64,000 nucleotides of DNA from Cymbomonas tetramitiformis (lineage: Eukaryota > Chlorophyta > Pyramimonadophyceae > Pyramimonadales > Pyramimonadaceae). Made by a program: the position numbers and the translations under genes. Location of the stretch: contig LGRX02030290.1 in assembly GCA_001247695.2 (NCBI GenBank), positions 62,001 to 126,000 of the forward strand. The letters run 5' to 3'. How positions within the stretch are numbered: position 1 is the first letter of the stretch; each line of letters begins with the position of its first letter. The notes beneath the pieces are model-generated. The model did no database searches. It saw only the letters and a list, made by a program, of their open reading frames with translations, and was not told the origin of the DNA. Positions 32,601 to 43,266 of this stretch are shown in pieces.

Positions 32601-34292
32601 ACTTGAAGCGATAACAACTATCAATGACGAGTACACTGGACTTGGATTCTTTGCAAGGTTCTATAACTTCGAGCCCTCTGAGGTATGGCGACATTTGTTC
32701 CCCTTCATGCTCCGGCACTAAATGACAAGAGGCCCGCAGGCAAATACCTTGCGCATTGATACCCCCTACCATATGGTACATGGGATAAAAATAATGTGTT
32801 CAGTGTTTGTGAATTGTGATTGTTGACCTGATGCCGCTGATCGGCCAGCAACCTGCTTGGGTGTTGTTGTTGACTGTGAAAATACAATAATGCGAGTGTG
32901 CCTTGAGGAAATCTTGAGGTGTGCCCTCTCATTACTTATTGTGAGATTGTCCCATACACGCCGAGTTCCATATATATGTATGGCTACTGCCCGACAGTCC
33001 TTGAGATAGGACTGAAACCCGTTTCAGTCCTATCTCAAGGACCGATGTTGCTATAATTTTTTTAACCGTCATCTTGGTGTTTTTGGCGCCTAGCCACTGA
33101 ATGGTAGTCTCATTAGGACCCAAACTAAGTATCCTTAATCGCCATTTGCCTTATATCTTAATTATGTGTCTATATCCAAAAGTTTTTTTGACGATGAACC
33201 CACCAAAATTTGAATTTCGAAACTTGCAACACATACACAGGCACATACCAAGTGCTAGTGACGCTAGCACACTCCGGTCCTTATGATAGGACCGCCAAAT
33301 TAATTAAAATTCAGCGAAAATACCCCCACCTCTTCACACATAGTAATAACATATCTACATCGAATAAACCACCCAACCAAGGGTCAAAATAATGGTCGGG
33401 ACACCCAATATAGATCCCTAAGCACTCATATGATATGCTTTTCGAAAAAACGGACCTATAGCCCCAATTCGCTTCGGTCCTTGTGGTAGGACTGAAGCTT
33501 CGGGCAGTAGCCATATATGTTTATTTTCCCCACAGTGGTTGATGCCGTCCTGATTATATCTTCCAGGACCGTACTTTTGAGTGGGCGCCCACGTTTCATG
33601 TATTGTGTTAGTGGTTTGTGTGTCGTGTTCCCGTGCGGCAGATGATAATTGCTCCGGTGTCATCCGTAAATCATGTGGTGAGGCAAGGAGCTAATCTACG
33701 TAGCATTGCCTACAATCCTAGCATAAATACGTGCATCTCGCCTGAAATTCCATCATATACCATCAAACAAAAAGAAATATTAGACGACTCTGGTCTCATA
33801 TATGCAAGATATAGTCACCCCTTGTTCCACTGATAAGCTTATTAAGGCATGCATAAACGCGTCTAGACTTGATAGCCCTATTATTTGCACCCAAGGTCAA
33901 ATTCTGGCTTGATTCATCAATGAACTCTGGGGGTCACCTTGAAGGAGGCACGCAATGACACTGGTCACGCCCGGCTCCTTATACCCAATGCATATGTTTT
34001 CAATCGAATCTATGCCTTGAAAACTCATTAGATGAGTGATTGCCAATCAACCAATTATGTATTCCGTTAAGCAATGTTGGGATTGATGCTGCGCTGTCGT
34101 TATTCTGTGAATGATATCAATCTGGGAGCGAATGGTACGTGCCAGGAATCTATTGATGCACACATTTATGACTACGACTTGCCGTCGTATTTAGAGACCA
34201 TCACGATGGCAGTCTTGCACACACTGGAAAAGAAAGGTGTAGTTGAGGTTGACCATAAATATGATGAAGTACCCCAGCCCGCCCTCAATTGA
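26280..34292 (+). CDS. FAR: Fatty acyl-CoA reductase, five proposed exons (about 567 residues)
   Basis: Proposed join: 26280-26600, 27612-28078, 31441-32125, 32599-32682, 34146-34292; all introns are GT-AG and phases match. The product reduces long-chain fatty acyl-CoA to fatty alcohol using NADPH, for wax or ether-lipid synthesis, usually at the ER or peroxisome. Visible family features: Rossmann motif TGGTGFVGK (16-24), VVHCGAS/VRFDSP across junction 1, HISTAFVS, active-site YxxxK as Y260-TFS-K264 with its Ser codon split by intron 2, then LVVVRPSIIG and NVVPVDCVARVVVS. The C-terminal part (YIPLYLPNGTHLIRF onward, then FYNFEPSE and YDYDLPSYLE) is less clear, so exons 4 and 5 are tentative. 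Length suits the family (about 500-600). No frameshift or stop interrupts exons 1-3. The short-chain reductase superfamily has related members, but the motif order favours FAR. Confidence 0.8.
27612..28078 (+). CDS. FAR: FAR exon 2
   Basis: Starts after CTTGCAG with VRFDSPIEVAIHANVAATVAL and ends PNTYTF plus two bases of Ser at TTCAG/gtaaaa. The variable stretch between HISTAFVS and PNTYTF is longer than in many family members. Confidence 0.85.
28079..30850 (+). other. FAR intron 2, left part
   Basis: Holds GT microsatellites (28289-28316, 28390-28480) and a 109-codon coding-like frame at 29225-29554 with a Cys-rich start (YVCSNGKCKIIECV) and no recognised family. Otherwise AT-rich with no clear element. 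The whole intron is 3362 bases. Confidence 0.45.
30854..31225. mobile_element. MITE-like inverted-repeat element in FAR intron 2
   Basis: The left end CCGCCCATGCTTTGCTCCTAG is an inverted copy of the right end CTAGGAGCAAAGTGTGGGCAG. The interior is very G/C-rich with direct words CGGGAGTGCCCCA and CACGTGCGGATACCACCA and runs of six to seven C or G. About 370 bp, noncoding. Confidence 0.65.
31441..32125 (+). CDS. FAR: FAR exon 3
   Basis: Starts after GGCCACAG; C plus AAGGCG restores Ser-Lys-Ala, giving YTFSKAFAEQL. Continues LVVVRPSIIGSS, NVVPVDCVARVVVS, a Ser/Asp insert (PDSSSSSSPNVDDD), IIHATVDPAHSISFRDLL. The donor AAG/gtgacg at 32126 is chosen because the frame soon stops at 32170. Confidence 0.8.
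32599..32682 (+). CDS. FAR: FAR exon 4 (tentative)
   Basis: Between TTGCCACAG and GAG/gtatgg; phase 0 on both sides. Reads VLEAITTINDEYTGLGFFAR then FYNFEPSE, similar in character to the YxPY...FxxxN segment of the FAR C-terminal domain. The exon could instead run a few codons longer (VWRHL). Confidence 0.5.
32971..33520. mobile_element. 0.55 kb TIR element in FAR intron 4, with a perfect 22 bp hairpin
   Basis: The left TIR ATGGCTACTGCCCGA (32980-32994) is repeated inverted at 33500-33514. Just inside the left TIR is a perfect inverted repeat, 22-base arms with a two-base CC loop (32997-33042). GGTCCTT...AGGAC words recur inside the element and at its right end. No coding frame of note. Confidence 0.7.
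34146..34292 (+). CDS. FAR: FAR exon 5 (tentative, terminal)
   Basis: After CGTGCCAG, phase 0, reads ESIDAHIYDYDLPSYLETIT, then GVVEVDHKYDEVPQPALN and stop. It resembles the FxxDxxxxxWxxY closing segment of the family only loosely. Transcript data would decide. Confidence 0.4.
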   Translation, partial: ESIDAHIYDYDLPSYLETITMAVLHTLEKKGVVEVDHKYDEVPQPALN

Positions 34293-35640
34293 CGGTGCGT
34301 AGCCACAGATTGCAACAAACAGCCGCTCAGCTTACTTTCATGAATCATTGTGCAACTGTCAATTAAGTCGGTGCACACTCTGTGACTCAACCGCATACCC
34401 ACTGTTCCCATAAATCTTACCTGATGATGCTATCAAGCAGCAGTTTACCGACGTCCGTGACCGCCCAACCAGAACAATGACTGCACATTGAGCCACCATG
34501 TCAATGAAGATGCATATTGTTGTATAAATAATTATACGCATGTGGTATGTGGATACCTATATTGATACACAGCTTCATCACATTTGCATATTCTGGACGG
34601 TCTCTCAATTTCTTTGTGATTATCATTTGCACTTTTGTATTTTTATGGAGTCATAAGCTGCGGCTTCTGTTGTTATATGGCTACGACTAGATGTGTTATT
34701 AGGATCACGCAGCTCCGCATCAATTTGAGTAAAATCCACTAAAGAGTACTACAGAAGACGGAAATACAACAACGTAGTAATATGGGCAGTGCCAAAATAA
34801 CTGGCATTTGTGTTATTGTGAAACGTGCATTAGCAGGTTGCAACTACTCGTGTACACACTAAGCATCATAATTGTTCTGAAATAAACCATGCAAGCACAC
34901 ACACAGAGCTCCGATTATGAATGCATGGCTTAAAAATCAGTATGCAAACATAATGTACGTGTATGCAAACATAATATTGCACACGCATTCGGCCAACTGT
35001 CCAACTGTCCATCCATGTATTTATGTGACATGTAGTGTTGATGCAATCATTCATCTATGCATGCATGCATGCATGCATGTGTGGCTGTTGCAATGTTATT
35101 ATTAGGAGCGTGGCATTTGCACCGCTATTGGCACGGTGTGACATTTGCAACGTTATCAGCAGTGTGACATTTGCAGGTTATCAGCAGCAGTGTGGCATTT
35201 GAAACGTTATTCGCAGAGTTACGGTATTACTAGCAAATTGTTGTTGCCATTGGACTCAGGCATTCATTGTGGTTTCTGCTAAAGTCCACACATAGAGATC
35301 CTATTTTGCGGATGGAACATAGACAGCTCCCTGACACGTAGTCACACACACCGCAGCCACACCCCTGAGCAGTATTGGTGTTTGATGCATGTCTCGACCA
35401 GATTTGAACGACCAACCCGCCCATCAATCACGTAGAAGAGCAACCCAACCTCACAATTGGTAAAGGGCAGCTGTTGGCAAGCTAGCTGGTCCCCCCAGTA
35501 CATGTGTGTGTGTGTGTGTGTGTATGTATGCTTATCCTTGCGACTCCTTTGGCACCCCGAAGCCACATGAGACTGCAATATGTACCCACGCCGGGGATCA
35601 AAGGATTCAGCACACACTTCGGGACACTCATCTGGATTCT
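34293..35640. other. AT-rich intergenic region after FAR
   Basis: Contains a CATGCATGCATG tract (35058-35080), four units of about 30 bp with GTGTGACATTTGCAACGTTATC (35103-35218), and a GT microsatellite (35501-35524). No gene recognised. Confidence 0.4.
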
Positions 35641-37478
35641 CCGGAGCTCACTAGTGAAGAATGGGACCCCCTAAGCGTCGCTGAGCCACCCGAGCCCCTC
35701 TGCATCTGAACTGCTAGCGCACTGCCACCTTGTGCCTGAAGCCGGTTCATCCCTGCCCCCCGAGCTGCGCGAACCATATATATCTCCACCACCAAGCCCA
35801 CGTGCAAGATCACCCCTCTGCTCCCTGAGCCTCACTGCGCCACCTGAGCCCCTCTGCGGCTGTCCTGCCGGCGCACTGCTGGTGTGTCTCTGGAGCCGGC
35901 ACACCTCCGCCAATTGAGCCACCCCTCCACCCCCAAGCCCACATCCCACAACACCCCGCTGCCCCCTACAGCCTGGTCTCAAGAGAGCTTGCCCACCTAC
36001 GCCACGGCCAGAATGCCCAAGCGATGTCCCACGGGGTTGAGAATGATGAACTGGGTTGCCCTCATCCAAACTTGCGCATATGCCACCGACTTGCGCCTGT
36101 AGCCCTCTACCCCCAGCACCAACTCCCCGTGACTGGAGCCCTTGCGCTGATTGCCTTGCGAGGTGGCCGCGAACTTGAGCAATGCGCTCCACACTTGCGC
36201 TGTAACTGTCACGCGGCACTGTTCCTACTTGGGGTCCCATCCCCACAGTTGCCTGTGTGTCCCAAGCCCTCCCGGTGGCCGATAGTTCACCACCCGGTCG
36301 TCGCCTTCCCGATAGCTGCTCACTGTTAGTTCCGGCACGGGCAGCAACCTCGCCCGGTGGGCACGGAAGCTGATGAGATGCCGTATGCTGCCGTGCAACC
36401 TGTTGTAAGTGGTCATCGCTGCCGGGATGGGCCCCCGGGCTCTGAGGGGCCCCGCGTGTGTCATCTCCACCCGCGGACCTCCCCACATCTCCCCCGTCAT
36501 CCTCATCAGTTCCCCCTGCCATCAACCCCCAAGAAGGCCGGCCACCCGCCTGCTCGCCTCCATCAAGGTTGCTACCCCTCCCTCAGCCAAGGCCATTGCT
36601 TGCTCCGACGAGGCCCCACTCTGCTCCTGAGTCCAGACCCCACTCCCCGGGCCCGGCGACAAAAGGTCATCCCACTCATTCAAGATATCAAGGTATGTCT
36701 TACGCAAGGTCGACTTTACACAAAACTTCCGAAAATACTTTTATTCGATAAACATGTCGCTCAAAGCAATCTAAACATATTGCGTACTCCAGGTATGCAA
36801 TTGACCCAGGCATTGAAAAGTTATGGTCGATACCGCTCAGTTATCTCCCATACTTAACCATACATAAGCGGAAACTTAAATCGCTTATATCTCACGAACT
36901 AGAAAATCAGAAGTTTTGTGTAAAGTCGACCTCGCGTAAGACATACCTTGATATCCTCGACACGTGCCGCCGCCTGGCTGAGCCCGCCTATGCCTGCCCG
37001 TGCCCCTCCAGATCGCGACTTGGCGGTGCTCCCTCCTTGACCCTCCACAGTGCCCAGACGCTCCACCTCCCGCCGCACGTCCTCCATGCTCTCCAAAAGC
37101 CTCGATGCCATCGCGCCTGCCTCGCCTGCCTCACCGGAAGCCTACCCAGACCGCTCACGCCGCGTTCCCTCAGATTCATGCGTCCCACCGCCAGACCCAT
37201 CCTGCGTGGCATAGTCTGTCTCCTCGAACACGTCCTCCCACGCTCTGTCCATCAGTGCCAACCTCTCCACCCCTTCCCGTCGGTCCGCCTCCCCCTGATC
37301 CAGTCCGGGCCTATGCCTCCTCTCACACGCTCCGCCAGCCCAACGCCACCCACTTCTGGCCGGACATCGCACTACAGCCCCGCCTGATGATCAGCCCTGC
37401 AACCCCCCGTGCAAGCGCGAAAGAAAGCAGCCGGAGCCACTTCTCCACTTCCAGCCCACCGCCCCGCCACGTGCCACT

Positions 37479-37511
<33 letters not shown>

Positions 37512-37726
37512 CCATTTCTATCCACCTGCTCTCCCCCTTCCGCGTTCGCCTCCATGTACCGCCGCTCCCTGAAGCGCTGCTGCGTCTTCCGAAGGAATCC
37601 ATATGCTGCAGGCCCCAGCCCACCGTACACCTCCACCCCAAAGGGGATGAAGTGATGTGGGCGGACATCCCCGTACGTCGCCACCTTGCTCTCCTCTACC
37701 TTCTTCGTGTGTGTGTGTGTGAGCAC
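35640..37726 (-). pseudogene. Degenerate retroelement coding relic, interrupted by a MITE
   Basis: GC-rich block with coding-like minus-strand sequence in shifting frames. The 5' end (37726-37540) reads PHHFIPFGVEVYGGLGPAAY then GFLRKTQQRFRERR. That pattern resembles a segment often found downstream of the RT in protist and algal non-LTR polyproteins, which I recall but cannot check. Further on come LLESMEDVRREVERLGTVEG (near 37100) and EWDDLLSPGPGSG (near 36670), which would be one segment but for the MITE at 36685-36954. An acidic Asp/Glu run comes from a CTCGTC hexanucleotide array (37480-37513). No intact frame. Confidence 0.35.
36685..36954. mobile_element. 270 bp MITE, copy 1
   Basis: Ends are long inverted repeats of about 45 bases starting ATATCAAGGTATGTCTTACG and containing GGTCGACTTTACACAAAACT. 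A second copy of identical length is at 42267-42536. If the ends are read as TCAAGG...CCTTGA, both copies are flanked by TA on each side, as for Tc1/mariner-type elements, but TA is also part of the palindrome. Inserted in the coding relic. Confidence 0.85.
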
Positions 37727-39260
37727 TAGCTTAGCACTGTGTGCGAGACATCCATGTGCTCGGGAATATTGTGAATGTAGACGACGAGTCTATGCTAAGC
37801 ACAAAGTTTGAGGCATGCGCACGTCTTCTCATGAAAGCATTGTAATTTAGGTGAAATGGTCGGAGCCTATCATTTGAATTTACTTGGTAAACTCCCTACT
37901 ACTTAGTCAAACTGGGAACAGACAACTACACAACGAATGTGACCAAGTGATGAGTCAATTCACTTGGAATATGACGACTTTACCTCTGAGTGGGAAGACG
38001 TTCGCCTGGACAAGTTTTGCCACACGTTGTCTCCTTCTAAAGGAGAGCCGAAAGACTTCAGCGCTGTCTTCAACAGGATGTACAATACAAAATCCTCAAT
38101 TTTCCCCCACACCGCCGTTATGTCCTCCCCTCTTTCCTGTGTCCACTGAATTTTCTGAGACACTGAACAAGGATGCATTCATCAGAAAATGTGTGGGCAA
38201 TGTCCGAGAATCTTCGAAAGACACGAGAGCGGCGATGCTTTCCTGATGAAATCAGAATGCCAAGCCATCGGTCGCAAGCTGGCATGCTGCAAGGTCCGTT
38301 GTCGTAGAGTTGAAAAATGTGGCCCAGAATGCGTCTAAATAAGACTGTGTGAGGTGAGGGTCTTGGTGGGTGCGGGCTTCTCTTATCAGTGTGCTAGACG
38401 CAGGTTCTTTGGACTTTGGCCGCACGCGTGATACCTGGCAGACGGTTGACAATTGCCTGTGTTTAGCTAGAGTTAAGAACTACGGAATATGGAAATTACG
38501 GCTACGCTCCAAAAAATGGGTAGTTCAGGATTACGGCGTAGTTCAGGGAGAATACGGTAGAATTACAGTGTAGACCATCGGATGGCATGGGGTTTGGTTA
38601 CCGAACAAACAGACAAGCAAATACTGTATGATGAATATGGTTTCTTCAAAAATTGTAAGCTATAATCCAGGTCGATATATCAAGTAGCTCAGTACTGCAT
38701 ATCACTTGGGCAACGAGGAACTTTCATCGCATCATCAAGACTATAAAGACAATACTGAATATAAATTTGTAAAAATATTTGAAACCAACGCCGCTTACCA
38801 GCGGCTAAGGCGGCGTCTTTATCTGGATTTTGAGTTATTCGATTATGCCATCTAAAATCAGGAAGCTGTAATAATATTCCTTACTTTCGTTCTCCTACAG
38901 AGCAACCCCGAATAACATATTTTTAACACAAAAATCTGTCCACTACATTCCGCCACAGATGTCATATGCGCACTTCAGACAACATGTCATAGTGAGGACC
39001 TTGGACATTTCGGACAGGCATAAGGCTGGGGATGGACATTTCGGACAGGCGCAGAAAACGATGACAGACGCATCTTTGAGGAACCTTGGGATCGATTTCT
39101 GCCGGAAGATATTAAAATATCTGCCACAGTGTCACATCTCACGATCCTCAAAATGTCGCTTTCGCGGTCGCTCCCCCGCTTCAGACGTAATCTTCAGTGT
39201 GTCACTGTCACTGTCTTTCGGCAATTTCCAGGTTCAATCGTTACTTACTAAATATACAGT
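37727..39260. other. Intergenic region without a recognisable gene
   Basis: Small frames only. Notable: a short hairpin GCTTACCAGCGGCTAAGGC near 38790 and a repeated GGACATTTCGGACAGGC (39002, 39031). Confidence 0.4.
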
Positions 39261-39420
39261 TTTAGGTCAACTGGTATGGCATGTGAGTAAAAGCGCTCTT
39301 GCTCAAACAAGGCGCATACCCCCTTCCTCTAAAAATTAAAATACAGTAAGTAGACATTTTTTCAACGTTCGTAACCGATATGTGCATATTCAGTACGAGA
39401 ATAGCTTTTTGTAAGCTATC

Positions 39421-39507
39421 ATTTGACCCCATCCACAACCGCATCAGCTTCGTATGCAGTCGCGACTGCAAGCTAAGTTGATGTGGTTTAAGATGGGGTT
39501 GACCCAT
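39421..39507. repeat. Long imperfect palindrome centred on TGCAGTCGCGACTGCA
   Basis: The 16-base centre (39455-39470) is a perfect palindrome. Pairing continues outward through GACCCCATC...GATGGGGTT and, more loosely, AGCTTTTNNNNGCTAT on both sides. Probably the core of a hairpin-type MITE of a few hundred bases. Confidence 0.6.
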
Positions 39508-39663
39508 AGCATGAAAAGCTTTGCAGCCGAGGGGTTTTCGTGCGTGTTAGCGCATGAATATGACATGGCACTGATATTGCTGATAGTGATATTAGTGCAC
39601 CCCCTTACATGCAAAGACTGTCGTCAAGTATGCACAAAAAGGTCACATCATAACAAAGAGCTT

Positions 39664-39865
39664 TTTGGGTTTGGGTTTTCATGTACCCGAACCCACAAAT
39701 GCCAAACAGTCAAGGTCTTCCGGTGCGTTCTAGCACGCGAGACTAGGCTGATATGTTGCCACAATATATATATATATATCTGAAGCACACGGCCAAGGAT
39801 ACATTGCCCTTGGCTGTTTGGCATATATTGGGTTTGGGTACATTCGAACCCAAACCCAATAAATC
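39664..39865. repeat. Inverted repeat with about 60 bp arms around a TA tract
   Basis: TTGGGTTTGGGTTNNNATGTACCC and ATGCCAAACAG on the left (39664-39715) return inverted as CTGTTTGGCAT and GGGTTTGGGTACATTCGAACC on the right (39807-39862). A TA run lies between. Noncoding, MITE-like. Confidence 0.6.
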
Positions 39866-39934
39866 TGCCAAAGAAATAAATTGGTTGCTTCGCACACAAG
39901 TTATCTCAGACCTTGAGCTTCAGGGAACTTAAAT

Positions 39935-40150
39935 ATATAAGATATATAAGATATATATCGCGGTCAAGCGGAAACACAGAAGCGCAGAGGCGAACGTTCA
40001 CAGTGTGCTAAGATGAGATAAAATATTGAGAACAGTGTTTTATGTGTCACTAGCAAGTGTGTCACGGACACTGGTGACAGCTCGGGTCGAGGAGTGAATG
40101 ACGGAGGGCCCACTGCCCCCCTTACAGTGGGGGATTGGGTTCCCCATGAA
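39935..40150 (+). repeat. Dispersed repeat family R2, diverged copy
   Basis: TA-rich tract, then GCGGAAACACAGAAGCG, CTAAGATGAGATAAAATA, GGTCGAGGAGTGAATGACGG, CACTGCCCCCCTTACAGTGG. The order matches the copies near 50330-50910 and 62050-62335. Confidence 0.5.
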
Positions 40151-40344
40151 TGTGCAGAAATTATATGTCACCACTTACACCATATTGGTGCATCACATCA
40201 CATGAAAAGAGAAAAGCAGCTCGTAACTCGTAACCTCCATTAAGCCTCAGGCCTCCATCGAAGAATTTAGAAAAATTGATTCAACCGAGAAAAAACCCTA
40301 CCGCCGGAGGCTCTGACTTGTGGGAGTAGTCTGAAGTCTCTCAA

Positions 40345-41379
40345 CTGCCGCTATCTCTTAAACGTTTCCGAGTTAACCCTCTACTGTATGGAGGGTTAAG
40401 ATTTCAGATCAGTCAACGGTGTAGATTGCACTTCTCGACAAGGTTCAGGTACATATATCCAGGAATGGCATACCACCCACGCGTGGGTGGGGGCGGTACG
40501 AAACGCGGAAGAGTGGTTAGCTCGTTTCCCACATATATGTTTGGGCACTCAAGCTTGGGCACTCAGGTTCGAGCCCCGCGGTGGACAAATGGAGCTTACG
40601 AGAATACCCTGGATATCCTATGGATCATGCATACCCTGGCTCATTTTGGGGGGTTTGGCATATATTTTTGGGGGGCAAGGTATGGTGCCATTTAATTCGC
40701 ATCTTGCGGGGCTATACGGCGGTCAAATGGCGTGTCATACCATGTATGCCATGTGTATGATATGGTGGCATGCCCCTGTCATACCATCTTTTATCGCTTT
40801 GTACACCTCGGAAATAGCTAGAATGAAGGACCCATGCGGCGGGGGTCCACATGGGCACTCTACTATATCGTTCTAATGCCGGGGTGCACGGTCCTCGCCA
40901 AATGCATGCCTCCCATGAGCTGAGATCGAAAGTGAGCCCACTTCGGACTCCAAAATTTGAGGGATGGTGCACATGGACTGGATAATATCGGCGACTTGAC
41001 CGGAGCGATGGCTGCTTTTTCACTTTGAGTACCTTTTGGGACACTCAAATAAAGTTGCTTTAGCCGCTCAGTCTCAAATTTTAAGTGGAAAAAGAAAATC
41101 TCGATGAAACACAAAAATATTAGTTAACCCTCCGCGCCCTCGAATTTCGGGTGTTTTTTAAAAATGCGATTTCAAGGCACTTGTGGCACATTTTGAAGCG
41201 TGTAATAGGGATTTCGCCGGCCACCGGTAGAACCAAAGAAAATTCAACTCTCGACGGTTGATATGAGCCATCGCATGCATGACTCCCCCTAGTACCGCGC
41301 CCGCCGTGAGTCATAGAAATAGTTGGAAAAAAGTTGACCCTCTATAGAGGGTCGGCAACGTTTAAGAGATAAACTGCAG
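40345..41379. mobile_element. 1.03 kb TIR element, ends TATCTCTTAAACGTTNCCGA
   Basis: Left CTGCCGCTATCTCTTAAACG and right CGTTTAAGAGATAAACTGCAG are inverted copies. Just inside each end is a local palindrome built on ACCCTCTA..GAGGGT (GTTAACCCTC/GAGGGTTAA on the left, GACCCTCTATAGAGGGTC on the right). The interior has no transposase frame. Confidence 0.65.
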
Positions 41380-41388
41380 TACCTACGG

Positions 41389-42774
41389 GCAAGGGGTATA
41401 AACTAAGGGGATGCCACGCCCAGTATGTAACGCGGCGGCTACAAGACGCACGCCCCACAGCCGTTCGTGTCACCTCTCATTGCAAAATATTTCAGATGCA
41501 CCGTTAGATCCCTCTCGAATGCCATTTTCCTCGCTTCTCAGCGTTTTCAGTGTTTTCAGAATCGCTTCCTGGCTTCCATAAATAAAAAATCAGTTCTCGG
41601 CGGAAAGTACATACTGCCCTTTCCCGCTGTGATATATTGCAAATTTGTTACTTGAAGTGTGCATATTGCAATACCATCCATCAGCACGTTGCCCTCAACT
41701 CTGCCGCATTGAGCATATTCACATTTCGCACTCTAGTTTTCAGATGTCTTGAGCAATGTGCAAGATCTAGGTTACGATCCAAAAAAATCGGTTCTCTAGC
41801 ACTATGATTCTACTTTGCGAGTCACGGGCTGAGTACTGCACCGAACATATCTACCAGCATTCATACGTTATATTTAGCGATGCAACGGGAATATCCCATA
41901 GAGGCGAATTTTTGGACATGCACTTTGCATTTGTTGTTGGCATCCGCCCTTTGGGCATTTCCGCTCGAAATACAAATCAGTCATGCACTTCCCTTGAGGT
42001 CACGGGCTCAAGGGAAGCGCTTGCGTATGACAAATAGTTACTCGAAGAAAGTTCACCGAAATTATGGCGTTCATCCTTTTAGTATGCACCCAAATCCCGC
42101 ATGCGTCCCTCAAAAATCGGTTCTCACTCGTGTTTCCAAGGAGCATGCGAGCAGCATTGTGCACGCATGCCCCTCGGAAAAAAAAACACGATATCATTCG
42201 AGGGTGTAAGATAGCATCCCGCTGAATGCTGTGTGAAAAAATATCATTTACACCATCCCAAGAAATATATCAAGGTATGTCTTACGCAAGGTCGACTTTA
42301 CACAAAACTTCCGAAAATATTTTTATTCGATGAACATGTCGCTCAAAGCAATCTAAACATATTGCGTACTCCGGGTATACAATTGTCCCAGACATTGAAA
42401 AGTTATGGTCGATACCGCTCAGTTATCTCCCATACTTAACCATACATAAGCGGAAACTTAAATCGCTTATATCTCACGATCTAGAAAATCAGAAGTTTTG
42501 TGTAAAGTCGACCTCGCGTAAGACATACCTTGATATGCATACAGCAAGCAGGCCCTCCGTTGTTATCGTTAAAGTGTAAAGAAATATTCGGTCAAAGCTT
42601 TGTCGGAACGCTCAGAAGCGATGAAGTTGGGATTCTGAGACAATCGAGCGGCAAAACTGAACTCTCAGGGTTTTCGAGTAACTCAACCCCGCATCGCATG
42701 GCTCTCCCTAAGTGCGTCTTGTAGTCGCCGCGGGAAACATTGGGCGTGGCATCCCCTTAATTTATACCCCTTGC
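41389..42774. mobile_element. 1.39 kb TIR element with about 70 bp TIRs and a 6 bp target duplication
   Basis: Ends GCAAGGGGTATAAAYTAAGG and GGATGCCACGCCCA, continuing to CTACAAGACGCAC (41389-41455), are repeated inverted at 42705-42774. CTACGG flanks both sides as a candidate 6 bp target-site duplication. It carries MITE copy 2 inside, so without it the element is about 1.1 kb. No transposase recognised. Confidence 0.75.
42267..42536. mobile_element. 270 bp MITE, copy 2, nested in a TIR element
   Basis: Same length, ends and interior as the copy at 36685-36954 with few differences by eye. Nested inside the 1.39 kb element, so it inserted later. Confidence 0.85.
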
Positions 42775-42785
42775 CTACGGGTGCT

Positions 42786-43266
42786 CCACCGAATGGAAGG
42801 TGCTGTACGGAGTAATTAAATCGGGCACCGCAAATGGACGGTTCATATATGCTGAAATCTGTATAGGTGGTCCTGATTGGGAGTCCCAGTGCAGGCCCCT
42901 ATGACAGATATTTAGGTAGCCAACTCTGGGCTGACGACCGACCCGTAAGTTCGTGCTGTGACACACCGAGTGTCACAGGTAGCTAGGTCCGAGACCGTTC
43001 CGACTTCGAGACAGTTCCGGGTATATCTTCTAGCTTAGGGTTTATTTTCTTAAGAGAGTTAATCTATATTGGTTCACTGACTGTCTGCTATCTTGAACCG
43101 GGATATTCCAGTAGGTCGTGGACCCATTCCACGCTATTTTCAACAGCTGATTTGGCAATGATTGGCTAAAACAGCCGCTTGGGGAGGTGGTGCGCGGCTG
43201 CGCGTTTGGGAACCCGCGGGAGTCGTAAGATGAGCGGTTTGCGGTGAGCGACTTTGAGCCGCAGCT
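42786..43266. other. Short region before the first Gag relic
   Basis: No repeat or gene identified. Contains GGTGCGCGGCTGCGCGTTTGG near 43190, a local palindromic stretch. Confidence 0.3.

Noticed and set aside
32521..32721. Independent 66-codon gene
   Set aside because: Its coding-like part fits as reductase exon 4 with matching phase and splice sites.
35671..36525. 284-codon minus-strand frame as a host gene
   Set aside because: Composition is driven by GC-rich, Gly/Arg/Ala-biased sequence, frames switch on both sides and a MITE interrupts the block; treated as part of a relic.
40510..40590. tRNA-like sequence with GTGGTTAGCTCG and GGTTCGAGCCC (A-box and B-box-like)
   Set aside because: No consistent acceptor, D and anticodon stems, and the T stem pairs poorly; at best a decayed tRNA-derived piece inside the TIR element.
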